Assembly: GCA_013203195.1 (NCBI GenBank)
Contig: JABMQM010000317.1
Span: forward strand, 1 to 16,005
Source: Desulfobacteraceae bacterium
Lineage (GTDB): Bacteria; Desulfobacterota; Desulfobacteria; Desulfobacterales; UBA11574
Reading direction: 5' to 3'
DNA: 16,005 nt
The translations under genes and the position numbers were made by a program. Positions 1-7,371 of the stretch are shown here, piece by piece (positions within the stretch are counted from its first letter, which is position 1; every line of letters begins with the position of its first letter). Below the pieces are notes generated by a model. The model was not told the DNA's origin and ran no database searches. It saw only the letters and a program-made list of their open reading frames with translations.

Positions 1-198
1 AAAAACCTTGATAAGGGTGATCAGTTTTGCACTGAAAACGACGCCGGCAATCCCTTTGAAAGCCTCACTTATTCTCTCGGAAGTTGTGAAATCTTTAGCG
101 ACGACCCCGATCTTGCGGGAAAACCAGGTGGAAATTTTGTAGATTAGTCCAAGGAAAAAAATAGCAAGTGAAATATAAAGAGCCAGAGTAAACGCCAT
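1..198 (-). CDS. N-terminus of a membrane protein, partial (runs off left edge)
   Basis: The minus strand is open for 66 codons from an ATG at 198-196 to the window edge. AAGGAG lies a suitable distance upstream of the ATG. The protein begins MAFTLALYISLAIFFLGLIY, one strongly hydrophobic segment at about residues 3-20, followed by a basic stretch (KISTWFSRKIG). This suggests an N-terminal membrane anchor with the next part cytoplasmic. A second weakly hydrophobic stretch starts near residue 49. The pattern resembles the N-termini of NarI/TmcC-like quinol-interacting cytochrome b subunits of sulfate reducers, but that is an impression, since no haem ligands or other diagnostic residues are within reach. 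It is transcribed away from the kinase gene at 493. Confidence 0.6.
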   Translation of the reverse strand, partial: MAFTLALYISLAIFFLGLIYKISTWFSRKIGVVAKDFTTSERISEAFKGIAGVVFSAKLITLIKVF

Positions 199-492
199 AA
201 TAAACTCCTTGATTACATATGGAAAAAACTGCTGTAGCGGCAGCCGGTGCAGACAGGTGCACCTACTATACAAACTATGTTTTCTTTCATATCATCTAAT
301 TATTTGTCAAGGAAAATATTATAGTACCGGATTCTGATTGGTCATTTAAATCTGATTCTTTTTGTGCTATAAGCATATAGCTTTTTTGAGCATAACGCAG
401 AGACTTGCCCGCCAATATTTGGCAGGTTGGGCAAAAAGACCATTTATGGATGGACACTAATATAGATGCAGCCTGTTCGAACGGAGCTAACC
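199..492. other. Divergent intergenic region with two short hairpins
   Basis: This gap separates the left membrane-protein gene from the kinase gene and must hold promoters for both. I see no convincing -35/-10 or -24/-12 pair. GCTAT (366-370) pairs with ATAGC (377-381) and is followed by six T, a weak terminator-like element. A second hairpin pairs TTGCCC (405-410) with GGGCAA (429-434), enclosing GCCAA/TTGGC (411-415, 419-423). A 10-base palindrome AGGTGCACCT lies at 255-264. No role is assigned. Confidence 0.35.
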
Positions 493-1977
493 ATGCGATC
501 AGAAATTGAGAAAGAATATTTATTCAAGGCCATTGATGCGTTTCAGAGGAGGCTTGTTGTCGTTAGTCCGGAATTTAAAATTCTGGCCGCAAGCTGCAAG
601 GTAGAAGGGGAAAGAGAGTCTGAATTAATTGGCAAAATTTGCTACGAGGTTTTTTCCAACCGTTCCTCTCCATGCGAAAACTGCGCGGGAACAGAAGCCT
701 TGGGAGAAGGCAAAACCGTTTTAAAGCCTAAGCCGGAAGATAATTTGGATCTGGAAAAGATGCCATGTTACTATGCATACCCGCTATTTAAGGGAAAAGA
801 TATCGAAGCTTTTGTAAGCATGGATTTTGACCTCCCCACCAAAGGGGGCATTGAAGAAAAATTCCAACGGTCCAAGGCCTTTTTGCGCAATATCATTCTT
901 AGCTCTGTAGACGGCATCATCGCCAACGACAGAACAGGCAAAATTCTGATTTTCAACGAAGCCGCCGCCGATATTTTCGGATACACTGTCGATGAAGCGC
1001 TTGCCCATCTGGACGTACGGGATATCTACCCCGGCCAAAAAGCCTATAAAGTGATGCGAGAGCTCAGGAGCGAGGAACACGGCGGCAAGGGAAAATTAAA
1101 ATCCTACCAGGTAGATATCATTACCAAAACCGGTGAAAAAGTTCCCATCAACTTGAGTGCGGCGATTGTTTACGAAAACGGACAAGAAGTGGCAACCATC
1201 GGCTTTTTTCATGATCTGCGCGAGGCACTTCGCATGCAGGCGGAACTGGAAAAGACCCAGATCCAGCTCCTGCAAGCTGAAAAAATGTCTTCCCTCGGCA
1301 GACTGGCCGCCGGAGTCGCCCACCAGTTAAACAATCCGCTCGGAGGGATCACCCTGTTTGCCAAGCTTATCTTAGAAGAATACGACCTGCCGGATGGCGC
1401 CAAAGAAGACTTGCGACGCGTACTGAAAGACGCCAAACGATGCCGCGATACTGTAAAAGAACTGCTCGAATTTACGCGACAAACGCGTCATTTTATGCGA
1501 CCTCACGACGTCAACCAGGCGATTTCCAGAACCCTGTTTCTGCTCGAGAACCAGGCACTGCTCCACAATATAGCTATAGAAAAAGACCTGGACGCTTCAC
1601 TCCCCTTTGTTCACGGGGACAGCCAACAGCTTAACCATCTGTTTATGAACATCATTCTCAATGCCGTCCAGGCCATGGAAGGCAAGGGAAGGCTTATTGT
1701 GCAAAGTTACCTGTTGGAAGACAGCCAACGCGCCTGCATCAAAATATCCGATACAGGTCCCGGTATCCCGACAGAAATTCTTCCCCATATCTTCGAACCC
1801 TTTGTCACTACCAAGGAAGAGGGTGAGGGGACCGGCCTGGGTCTCAGCCTGGCGTATAACATTGTTGAAAAACACGGCGGTACGATTAAAGCAGAGAGCC
1901 GGCCTGGTAAAGGCACGTCATTCGTCATTGAACTTCCCATTACGACAAAATCCCGTGGAGGAAATGACCGTGAATAA
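493..1977 (+). CDS. Cytosolic PAS-domain sensor histidine kinase
   Basis: A 494-residue histidine kinase with no membrane segment, so it senses something inside the cell. Two PAS-type modules (about residues 15-110 and 130-245) precede a short coiled linker. The HisKA dimerisation helix has its phospho-acceptor His near residue 277 (GVAHQLNNPLGG). The ATPase domain has the N box (NIILNAVQAM), DTGPGIP and GTGLGLS. The first PAS carries Cys 50, 61 and 64 in CYEVFSNRSSPCENC, a CxxC-bearing PAS variant that could bind metal or be redox sensitive (inference). I chose ATG 493 over ATG 466 because GGAG at 483-486 is well placed before 493, while 466 has no ribosome binding site. The gene overlaps the next one by 8 bases, so the two are probably co-translated. 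Confidence 0.9.
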   Translation: MRSEIEKEYLFKAIDAFQRRLVVVSPEFKILAASCKVEGERESELIGKICYEVFSNRSSPCENCAGTEALGEGKTVLKPKPEDNLDLEKMPCYYAYPLFKGKDIEAFVSMDFDLPTKGGIEEKFQRSKAFLRNIILSSVDGIIANDRTGKILIFNEAAADIFGYTVDEALAHLDVRDIYPGQKAYKVMRELRSEEHGGKGKLKSYQVDIITKTGEKVPINLSAAIVYENGQEVATIGFFHDLREALRMQAELEKTQIQLLQAEKMSSLGRLAAGVAHQLNNPLGGITLFAKLILEEYDLPDGAKEDLRRVLKDAKRCRDTVKELLEFTRQTRHFMRPHDVNQAISRTLFLLENQALLHNIAIEKDLDASLPFVHGDSQQLNHLFMNIILNAVQAMEGKGRLIVQSYLLEDSQRACIKISDTGPGIPTEILPHIFEPFVTTKEEGEGTGLGLSLAYNIVEKHGGTIKAESRPGKGTSFVIELPITTKSRGGNDRE

Positions 1978-3466
1978 TCAAACTGACGCCATACGTGTAT
2001 TGGTAGTAGATGATGAACAGGACATCCGGGACGGATCGGAACGCATTCTGACCCGCCTCGGTCTTCAGGTCCTTAAGGCCCAGCGTGGAGACGAGGGGCT
2101 TAAGATCCTGGAAACCGAAGGCGCATCCATCGTTCTTCTCGACTTAAAGATGCCGGGCATGGATGGCATAGAGGTTCTTGAACGCATTCGAAAACTGGAT
2201 GAATCGATTCTGGTCATCGTCATCACCGGTTATGCCACGGTTGAAACCGCTATCGAAGCCATGAAGCTGGGGGCCTATGATTTTATCTCAAAACCTTTTG
2301 AACCGGATCAGCTCCGCATTGTAGTTAATCGCGCCTGGGAAAAAATCCGCCTTACGCGGGAGGCTGAAAAGCTGGCACAGGAAAAAAGAAGGACCCTGGC
2401 TGATCTTGACACTGAAAAGAGCCGTATCCATACCATTATCGAGAACCTTCCCAACGGTGTGATGGTGACCAATACCCGGGGGCAGGTGGTTCTGATGAAT
2501 CCGGTCTTTAGGAAGCTGCTTGATCTTGACCCCGGCTTGAAAACCGGCGGGCAAATAGAGGACTATGTGCCGGATAAAGGTTTTTGTAACCTTGTGATGG
2601 AGATTTCTCAAGGAAAACACGTGGATTATGACGATATTCCTGACTATGAATTTGCCATTGCGGACCAAAAATATTTTCTGGTAAAGGGGCAGCCGGTTCT
2701 CGGTGAAAGAAAAGAGTGCCTGGGAGCGGTCGTGAATATTGTGGATATTACCGCCATGAAAGTGATGGATCAACTTAAATCCGAATTTGTTACCAAGGTT
2801 TCTCACGAACTGCGATCACCCCTTTCAACCATCCATGAGCAGCTTGCGTTGGTCATCAGAGATATGTTGGGCAATGCATCCGAGCATGACCAGCATATAC
2901 TTACCCGTGCCAGGGAAAAGACCCAGGGTCTGATTTCTCTTATCGGCGACCTGCTCGACCTCTCCCGTATCGAGGAAGGTGTTCTCTGCCAGGAACCGCA
3001 ACCGATCCACTTGGAAGAACTTTTGGAAAATATTGTAGATTTCCTCAAAACCCGGGCCGAGGGCAAAGGGCAGTCCCTTACCCTGCAACTTCCCGATGAT
3101 CCCCTGCCTGAACTCACGGCCGATCCCATTGCTTTGGAAAGCATTTTCGGAAACCTGATCACCAATGCCATCAACTACACCCAGGACAACGGAAAAATCA
3201 AAGTAGACGTCGACATGACCGGAATCAATGTACGCGTCAAAGTAATTGATAACGGATTTGGGATCTTAGGTAAATATCTTGACAAGATTTTTGATAGATT
3301 CTACAGGGTTAAGGACGATAAGACCAGATATATCACCGGTACGGGACTGGGGCTGCCCATCGTCAAGGGGTTGGTTGATTCTTTAAACGGTTTCATAGAT
3401 GTAGAGAGCACGCCCGGCCAAGGTTCAACCTTTACGGTGCTTTTGCCGGTCACAGATTTGCGTTAA
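1970..3466 (+). CDS. Receiver-PAS-histidine kinase hybrid
   Basis: About 498 residues. An N-terminal receiver domain (about 7-125) has the acidic pair DD at 15-16, phospho-acceptor Asp near 58 (VLLDLKMPGMDG) and the conserved KPF lysine. It is followed by a helical linker, a PAS domain (about 155-265), HisKA with His near 279 (SHELRSPL), and an ATPase domain with NLITNAINYT, DNGFGI and GTGLGLPIV. A receiver in front of a kinase lets one kinase control another, and the upstream overlapping kinase is the obvious phosphate donor (inference). GTG at 1970 sits 8 bases after GGAGG (1957-1961). ATG at 1964 is in frame but only 2 bases from that ribosome binding site. The 3' end overlaps the convergent AroE-like gene by 17 bases. 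Confidence 0.9.
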   Translation: MNNQTDAIRVLVVDDEQDIRDGSERILTRLGLQVLKAQRGDEGLKILETEGASIVLLDLKMPGMDGIEVLERIRKLDESILVIVITGYATVETAIEAMKLGAYDFISKPFEPDQLRIVVNRAWEKIRLTREAEKLAQEKRRTLADLDTEKSRIHTIIENLPNGVMVTNTRGQVVLMNPVFRKLLDLDPGLKTGGQIEDYVPDKGFCNLVMEISQGKHVDYDDIPDYEFAIADQKYFLVKGQPVLGERKECLGAVVNIVDITAMKVMDQLKSEFVTKVSHELRSPLSTIHEQLALVIRDMLGNASEHDQHILTRAREKTQGLISLIGDLLDLSRIEEGVLCQEPQPIHLEELLENIVDFLKTRAEGKGQSLTLQLPDDPLPELTADPIALESIFGNLITNAINYTQDNGKIKVDVDMTGINVRVKVIDNGFGILGKYLDKIFDRFYRVKDDKTRYITGTGLGLPIVKGLVDSLNGFIDVESTPGQGSTFTVLLPVTDLR

Positions 3467-4268
3467 TCACCTTTAAAAATTCCTCTGGAGGGACTTGAAT
3501 ACCGGTCCAAAGGAAAAAGGTTCGCTTGATCTGATGTGCAAGGGTGGAAAGACCGTCCATAAAGGGGATATCATTGCGCAGAGCCATATCGCGCCAAAAA
3601 TTTTGACTGCGCCCATAATTAAGGTCGAGCACCAATTCGCAATCCTGCACTTCAAGCCGTTCAATCATGGCAGCCATTTCCGGAGATTCGTCGTAGCTGG
3701 AAACAGAGGTGGCGTTGACCACTATGTTTACCGCTAAAGGTCGGTTCGACAAAGCGTCAATCGACTGTGCTTCTCCGCTAAAACGATTGACAATTTGCCG
3801 GGTTTTTTCGGCGTCACGGCCGGCAACAATAATAGATTCTGTTCGCATCCAGTTTAAAATAAATACAACCGCCTTGGCCACCCCCCCCGTTCCGAAAACC
3901 AGCGCCGACTTGCCGTCAGCATCAAACCCCACGTCATGCAAGGAATCCATGAAACCGATGGCATTGGTGTTATAGCCTTTAAGTTCATTGCCTTTGCAGA
4001 TGATGGTGTTGATGGCACCGATGATATTGGCCCCCTCTGATAAAATATCTAAATGCGGTATGACCGCCTCCTTGTAAGGGACGGCAACATTGGCACCGGC
4101 AATGTTAAGCACTTTAATGCTATGCAACGCCTGGCCGATTTGATGCGGTGCAACTTTAAAGGGTACATATGCTCCTTTTATCCCCAGCCGCTTCAGCAAT
4201 GCCGAAAATATAGCCGGTGACTTTGCATGGGAAACCCGTTCGTCGCCTATGATACAATAAACTTGCAT
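3450..4268 (-). CDS. aroE: Shikimate dehydrogenase-like protein (AroE family, altered active site)
   Basis: The fold is clearly AroE: YCIIGDERVSHAKSP at the N-terminus, NVAVPYK with the catalytic lysine (residue 66), GAINT, an NADP-binding GTGGVAKAV loop, VNATSV, and the C-terminal MDGLSTLAHQIKRTFFLWTG. AroE reduces 3-dehydroshikimate with NADPH in aromatic biosynthesis. Two conserved positions differ. The motif usually ending NTD reads GYNTNAIGF, so the catalytic Asp is Asn (residue 102), and the first serine of the shikimate-binding SxS motif is Ala (SHAKSP). The protein may therefore be an AroE-like paralogue with another substrate or low activity. ATG at 4268 gives about 272 residues, the usual family length. 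An in-frame ATG at 4334 would add 22 residues outside the family fold. Neither start has a strong ribosome binding site. Confidence 0.8.
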   Translation of the reverse strand: MQVYCIIGDERVSHAKSPAIFSALLKRLGIKGAYVPFKVAPHQIGQALHSIKVLNIAGANVAVPYKEAVIPHLDILSEGANIIGAINTIICKGNELKGYNTNAIGFMDSLHDVGFDADGKSALVFGTGGVAKAVVFILNWMRTESIIVAGRDAEKTRQIVNRFSGEAQSIDALSNRPLAVNIVVNATSVSSYDESPEMAAMIERLEVQDCELVLDLNYGRSQNFWRDMALRNDIPFMDGLSTLAHQIKRTFFLWTGIQVPPEEFLKVINANL

Positions 4269-4356
4269 TTGGAAGTATTGTTTTGGGTTATAGAAATTGA
4301 GAGTCTTATTGGCCGACAAAAAAACCCGCTCCATTTTACCTGGGCAGGTTTTTCCG

Positions 4357-4494
4357 GTAACCGTTCACAGGTTCAGAGTTCACCGTTCTGCGTTCTGGGT
4401 TCTGGGTTCTGCGTTGAATCTTTCAACCCTGAACCTCTGAACCTCTGAACCTTTTAACCTTGAACCTTTGAACCCTAAACCCCTGAACGGTTAC
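4357..4494. repeat. Long hairpin made of degenerate 7-8 base repeats
   Basis: A 138-base element is bounded by a perfect 11-base inverted repeat: GTAACCGTTCA at 4357-4367 and TGAACGGTTAC at 4484-4494. The left arm is a run of GTTCTGG-like units (about 4380-4415). The right arm is a run of TGAACCTC-like units (about 4428-4485), roughly the reverse complement. The apex pairs GTTGAA with TTCAAC around a TCT loop. It fills the gap between the hdrC/B stop and the AroE-like start, where it could end transcription or stabilise the 3' end. No CRISPR-like spacers are present. Confidence 0.75.
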
Positions 4495-4511
4495 AATATC
4501 TCACACGTCAA

Positions 4512-5831
4512 TTACATGGCCGACTCAGGATGAAAAACTAAAACCTCCTTGAGGTCTTCACCCAGATATTCACGCTCGTTGGGGCCCAAGATCCCCATCG
4601 ACAGGCAGATGAGGGTCCACAAATGAAGGGTCTCGTACTTTCCTTCGTAGTGTTCGCCGATATCGTGGACCTGGGCATGGCAATTGTGGCACGGTGTGAT
4701 ACAATAGGTAGCACCGGTTTTGATGATCTGATCGAACTTGAACTTGCCGTAACCCCGGCGTGCGTCCGGCAGTCCCGACTGTAAAAACCCGCCGCCGCCG
4801 CCGCAGCAGTAATTGTTCGACCGGTTCGGCTGCATGTCGATAAAATTCTCTTCACCCACAACCGCTTTGACGGTATACCTTAAGTCTTCGGCCACCGGAT
4901 CTCCAAAAGACTTACGGACCAGCTGGCAGGGGTCTTGTACCGTAAATTTAATTTTCAAATCCTTATTCCAGTCGGAATTGACCTTCAGTTTCCCCTCGCG
5001 AATCCATTCGGCGTAAAGCTGGATGATGCTCTTGATCTCAAAGTTGTGCTCGATCTTGAATCTCTGCAGTCCGACCCGGACTGCAAAAAGTTCGTGCCCT
5101 CACTCCGTATTGAGCCAGTATTTGCACCCTAAGTCATCCACCGCCTTGGCCTTGACCCTCACGATGTGCTCCCAACCCTCCAAATCCGCACAGAACAGAC
5201 AGTAATTTTCCGCGGCCCAGCCCTTGGTACCGTATGTCCAGTCGGCTCCGACCGAATGCAGGATCTTCCACAGGGGCACCATCTCGTCCGGCTCGGTCAC
5301 CGGCTCGCGCGAATTCTGGTTCAAAAAGTACATGGCGCCCTCTTTGTTGAGCGGCGCCTGCATCTTTCTGAACTCCGGCTGCGCTTCCTGGTACTCCTCC
5401 AGCACGTCCTCCACAACAAACTGAAAATCTTCCTCGGGGGTGCCCATGGCGCTGCAAGTGTCGTTTTTCTGAGCGACCTCGCACGAACCCCGGATGCCCT
5501 TGGGCTGCTTGTCCTTGGGCCAGCTTCTGCGAACATTGAAGACCAGTCCGGGAATGTCGATCTTCATGGGGCACAGATAAACGCAGCGCGTACACATGGT
5601 GCACATCCAGGCCCATTCCGAATTTAAGATCTCTTCGTCCATCCCCAGCGAAGCCATTCGCAAAAACTTCCGCGGGTCCATATCCGCCAGACCGGTGGCC
5701 GGACAACCCGAAGAACACGCTCCGCACGTCAGGCAAAGATTCAGATTCCCTCCATCCGGGAGAATCTCCATCACTTTATCTTTAAAGATGCTCTGTTTGA
5801 GCCCTTTAAACTTAATTGTTTCGGATGACAT
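4512..5831 (-). CDS. HdrC-HdrB-like iron-sulfur oxidoreductase, selenoprotein (UGA = Sec244)
   Basis: Read through one in-frame TGA (5102-5100), this is a 439-residue protein. Residues 1-100 are HdrC-like with two [4Fe-4S] motifs (Cys 33/36/39/43 and 77/80/83/87). Residues 205-439 form an HdrB/GlpC-type CCG domain with DPC (302), NYCCGGGGG (342-343) and TPCHNC (381-384). The TGA falls in NTE-U-GHE, exactly where relatives have the conserved Cys of ECGHA, and both flanks continue the domain. An 8-base perfect stem with loop GGGTC follows the TGA, fitting a bacterial SECIS. Only one canonical CCG motif is seen; the first HdrB repeat seems degenerate (CLFC, 211-214). ATG 5831 has AAGGAG upstream. 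It would pass electrons between HdrA and a thiol, quinone or protein partner (inference). Confidence 0.88.
5065..5085 (-). promoter_or_regulatory. Bacterial SECIS element of the hdrC/B-like gene
   Basis: Counting from the base after TGA, bases 15-22 (TGCAGTCC) pair perfectly with bases 28-35 (GGACTGCA) around loop GGGTC, and one further wobble and one A-T pair extend the stem. Stem position and a GG(T) apical loop about 23 bases downstream of the UGA match the known bacterial SelB-binding SECIS layout. Confidence 0.82.
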
Positions 5832-5938
5832 TCTGTACTCCTTTAAATTGAAAATTGACGGACAAAGATTGAACAGGCAATATCGCCCATCTTCAACCGA
5901 GAATAATCAATTACCGGTATCGGACAATTTTGGATAGA

Positions 5939-6328
5939 TTAACCGCCGAGAAGTCTTTTGATGCTTTCCGTAATCTCCTCGGCAGAGGCCGGTTTGGCAA
6001 TATAATCGTCTGCCTCGGTGCTCATTCCGTCTCGGTGGGAATAGCGCGTAGACGTCACATGGGAAGCAACGGCCGTCAGCAGAATGATAGGAATGTCAAC
6101 ATATTTCTCATCTGCTTTCAACTTCTTACATACTTCGTATCCGTCCATTTCAGGCATCATGATATCCAGTACAATAGCGTCCGGCGGGTTCGCGTAGACC
6201 TTTTCCAGGCCCTCAACGCCACTGTAAGCAAGCTCGACCGCGAAGCCTTCCTTCTCCAGATTCATCTGAACAATGGAGCAGAAATCCGGTTCGTCATCGA
6301 CAACTAGGATTCTCTTTTTTTCACTCAT
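5939..6328 (-). CDS. Single-domain response regulator (CheY-like receiver)
   Basis: 129 residues, a complete receiver domain and nothing else. It has the acidic pair DD at 11-12, phospho-acceptor Asp55 (VLDIMMPEMDG), the conserved Thr near 85 (IILLTAV) and Lys112 (IAKPAS). It has no DNA-binding or enzymatic output, so it must act by protein contact or as a phosphate relay. AAGGAG lies just upstream of ATG 6328. It sits between metF and the hdrC/B-like gene, with gaps of about 110 bases on both sides, so it may be co-transcribed with the redox genes or have its own promoter. The insertion between the YSH region and the KP motif (about 92-106) makes its alpha4-beta5 face unusual, the face that normally contacts partners. 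Confidence 0.92.
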   Translation of the reverse strand: MSEKKRILVVDDEPDFCSIVQMNLEKEGFAVELAYSGVEGLEKVYANPPDAIVLDIMMPEMDGYEVCKKLKADEKYVDIPIILLTAVASHVTSTRYSHRDGMSTEADDYIAKPASAEEITESIKRLLGG

Positions 6329-6353
6329 AGCGCCACTCCTTTATTTTTTTGTT

Positions 6354-6409
6354 TCAGTTTTGACATTTCCGTTTACTTTTTATTTTTTACAAATTAATCA
6401 GTTTTGACA
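6354..6409. repeat. Two copies of a 12-base direct repeat upstream of the response regulator
   Basis: TCAGTTTTGACA occurs exactly at 6354-6365 and again at 6398-6409, 44 bases apart, in the AT-rich gap before the response regulator gene. It may be an operator pair or chance in AT-rich DNA. No palindromic symmetry is seen. Confidence 0.4.
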
Positions 6410-6416
6410 GTTTCGA

Positions 6417-6437
6417 TAAAATCGTAATACGATTTTA
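6417..6437 (-). terminator. Hairpin directly after metF
   Basis: TAAAATCG (6417-6424) pairs with CGATTTTA (6430-6437) around a 5-base loop, one base past the metF stop codon. The stem is AT-rich and no long T run follows, so it could be a weak or partial terminator, or an mRNA 3'-end stabiliser, separating metF from the downstream response regulator. Confidence 0.4.
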
Positions 6438-6438
6438 C

Positions 6439-7371
6439 TTATTCCACACTCGGCCTGGGATATAAACCGGATGCTTTCACAATTTCAGGCACCATTTCTT
6501 CCCATTCAATGGCCATGACGTGAAAGCCGTGAACCCCTTTTATTTCTTTGAGGTGCTGAATCTGCTCGATGCAGATTTTGACCCCTTCCTCCGCCTGTTT
6601 CTCCTTGGGCGTATCCGACATCCTTTTTACCAACTCATCGGGCACTTCTATCCCGGGAACACGATTCTTCATGTATTTGGCCATGCCGGCGGATTTAAAG
6701 GGCGTCACACCTGCCAGGATATAGACGTTATCAAGTAATCCGCGGTCGCCGGCTATCTGCAGCCAGAGCTCGAATTTTTCCATGTTGTATATGCACTGGG
6801 TCTGGATAAACTCGACCCCGGCGGCAATTTTTTTGGCCAGGCGGGGAACCCGAATCTCAAAGGGGTCGGCAAAGGGATTGGCCGCCGCCCCTACAAACAT
6901 CTGGGGAGGACGGCTAATATCCCCGCCGCCCAGAAACTTGGCCTCATCGCGCATTAGCCGGACGGTTTGAGCCAATTGCATAGAGTCAAGATCGTGAACG
7001 TTTTGCCCCTGGGCGCAGTCCCCAAAGCTCTGGTGATCTCCGGAAAGACAGAGGATATTATGGATGTCAAAGGCCGCCGCCCCTAAAATATCACTCTGCA
7101 GGGCAATGCGGTTGCGGTCACGGGTCACCATCTGAAGTACCGGCTCCAGCCCCATAAGTTTCAGGCGGATACAGGCTGCCAGGCTACACATACGGGTTAC
7201 CGATGTCTGGTTGTCGGTAATATTAATGGCATCCACATAGTCCTTGATCAATTCTGCTTTTTCGCTGATCTTTTCCATGTCAGAGCCGCGCGGAGGGCCG
7301 CACTCGGACGTAACGGCTAAATGACCGGCGGCAAGAATCTTTTCCAGTTTACTAGGTGTCTTTACTTTCAT
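6439..7371 (-). CDS. metF: Methylenetetrahydrofolate reductase, MetF subunit
   Basis: 310 residues, the length of an FAD/FMN TIM-barrel MetF, catalysing interconversion of methylene- and methyl-tetrahydrofolate. The N-terminal SECGPPRG corresponds to the family's conserved Glu-containing EFFPP motif. TRDRNRIALQSDILGA is the conserved folate/flavin region, followed by LCLSGDHQ and VEFIQTQCIYNME. The C-terminus GFHVMAIEWEEMVPEIV is typical of the MetF partner of MetV. ATG 7371 is chosen because GGGAGG (7381-7386) is 9 bases upstream and homology starts right after; an in-frame TTG 7 codons earlier is unlikely. It overlaps the metV 3' end by 20 bases, indicating translational coupling. This arrangement is that of the MetFV reductases of acetogens. 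Confidence 0.93.
   Translation of the reverse strand: MKVKTPSKLEKILAAGHLAVTSECGPPRGSDMEKISEKAELIKDYVDAINITDNQTSVTRMCSLAACIRLKLMGLEPVLQMVTRDRNRIALQSDILGAAAFDIHNILCLSGDHQSFGDCAQGQNVHDLDSMQLAQTVRLMRDEAKFLGGGDISRPPQMFVGAAANPFADPFEIRVPRLAKKIAAGVEFIQTQCIYNMEKFELWLQIAGDRGLLDNVYILAGVTPFKSAGMAKYMKNRVPGIEVPDELVKRMSDTPKEKQAEEGVKICIEQIQHLKEIKGVHGFHVMAIEWEEMVPEIVKASGLYPRPSVE

Noticed and set aside
1661..1969. A 100-residue N-terminal extension of the hybrid kinase
   Set aside because: It lies out of frame over the end of the upstream kinase, has no homologous character, and a strong ribosome binding site precedes GTG 1970.
4357..4494. CRISPR array or tandem-repeat locus
   Set aside because: Units are 7-8 bases, degenerate and contiguous, without spacers, and reverse orientation at the midpoint.
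4512..4958. A separate 148-residue HdrB-like gene
   Set aside because: It begins at an internal TTG inside a continuous CCG domain that reads through the TGA from 5831; it is the second half of one selenoprotein.
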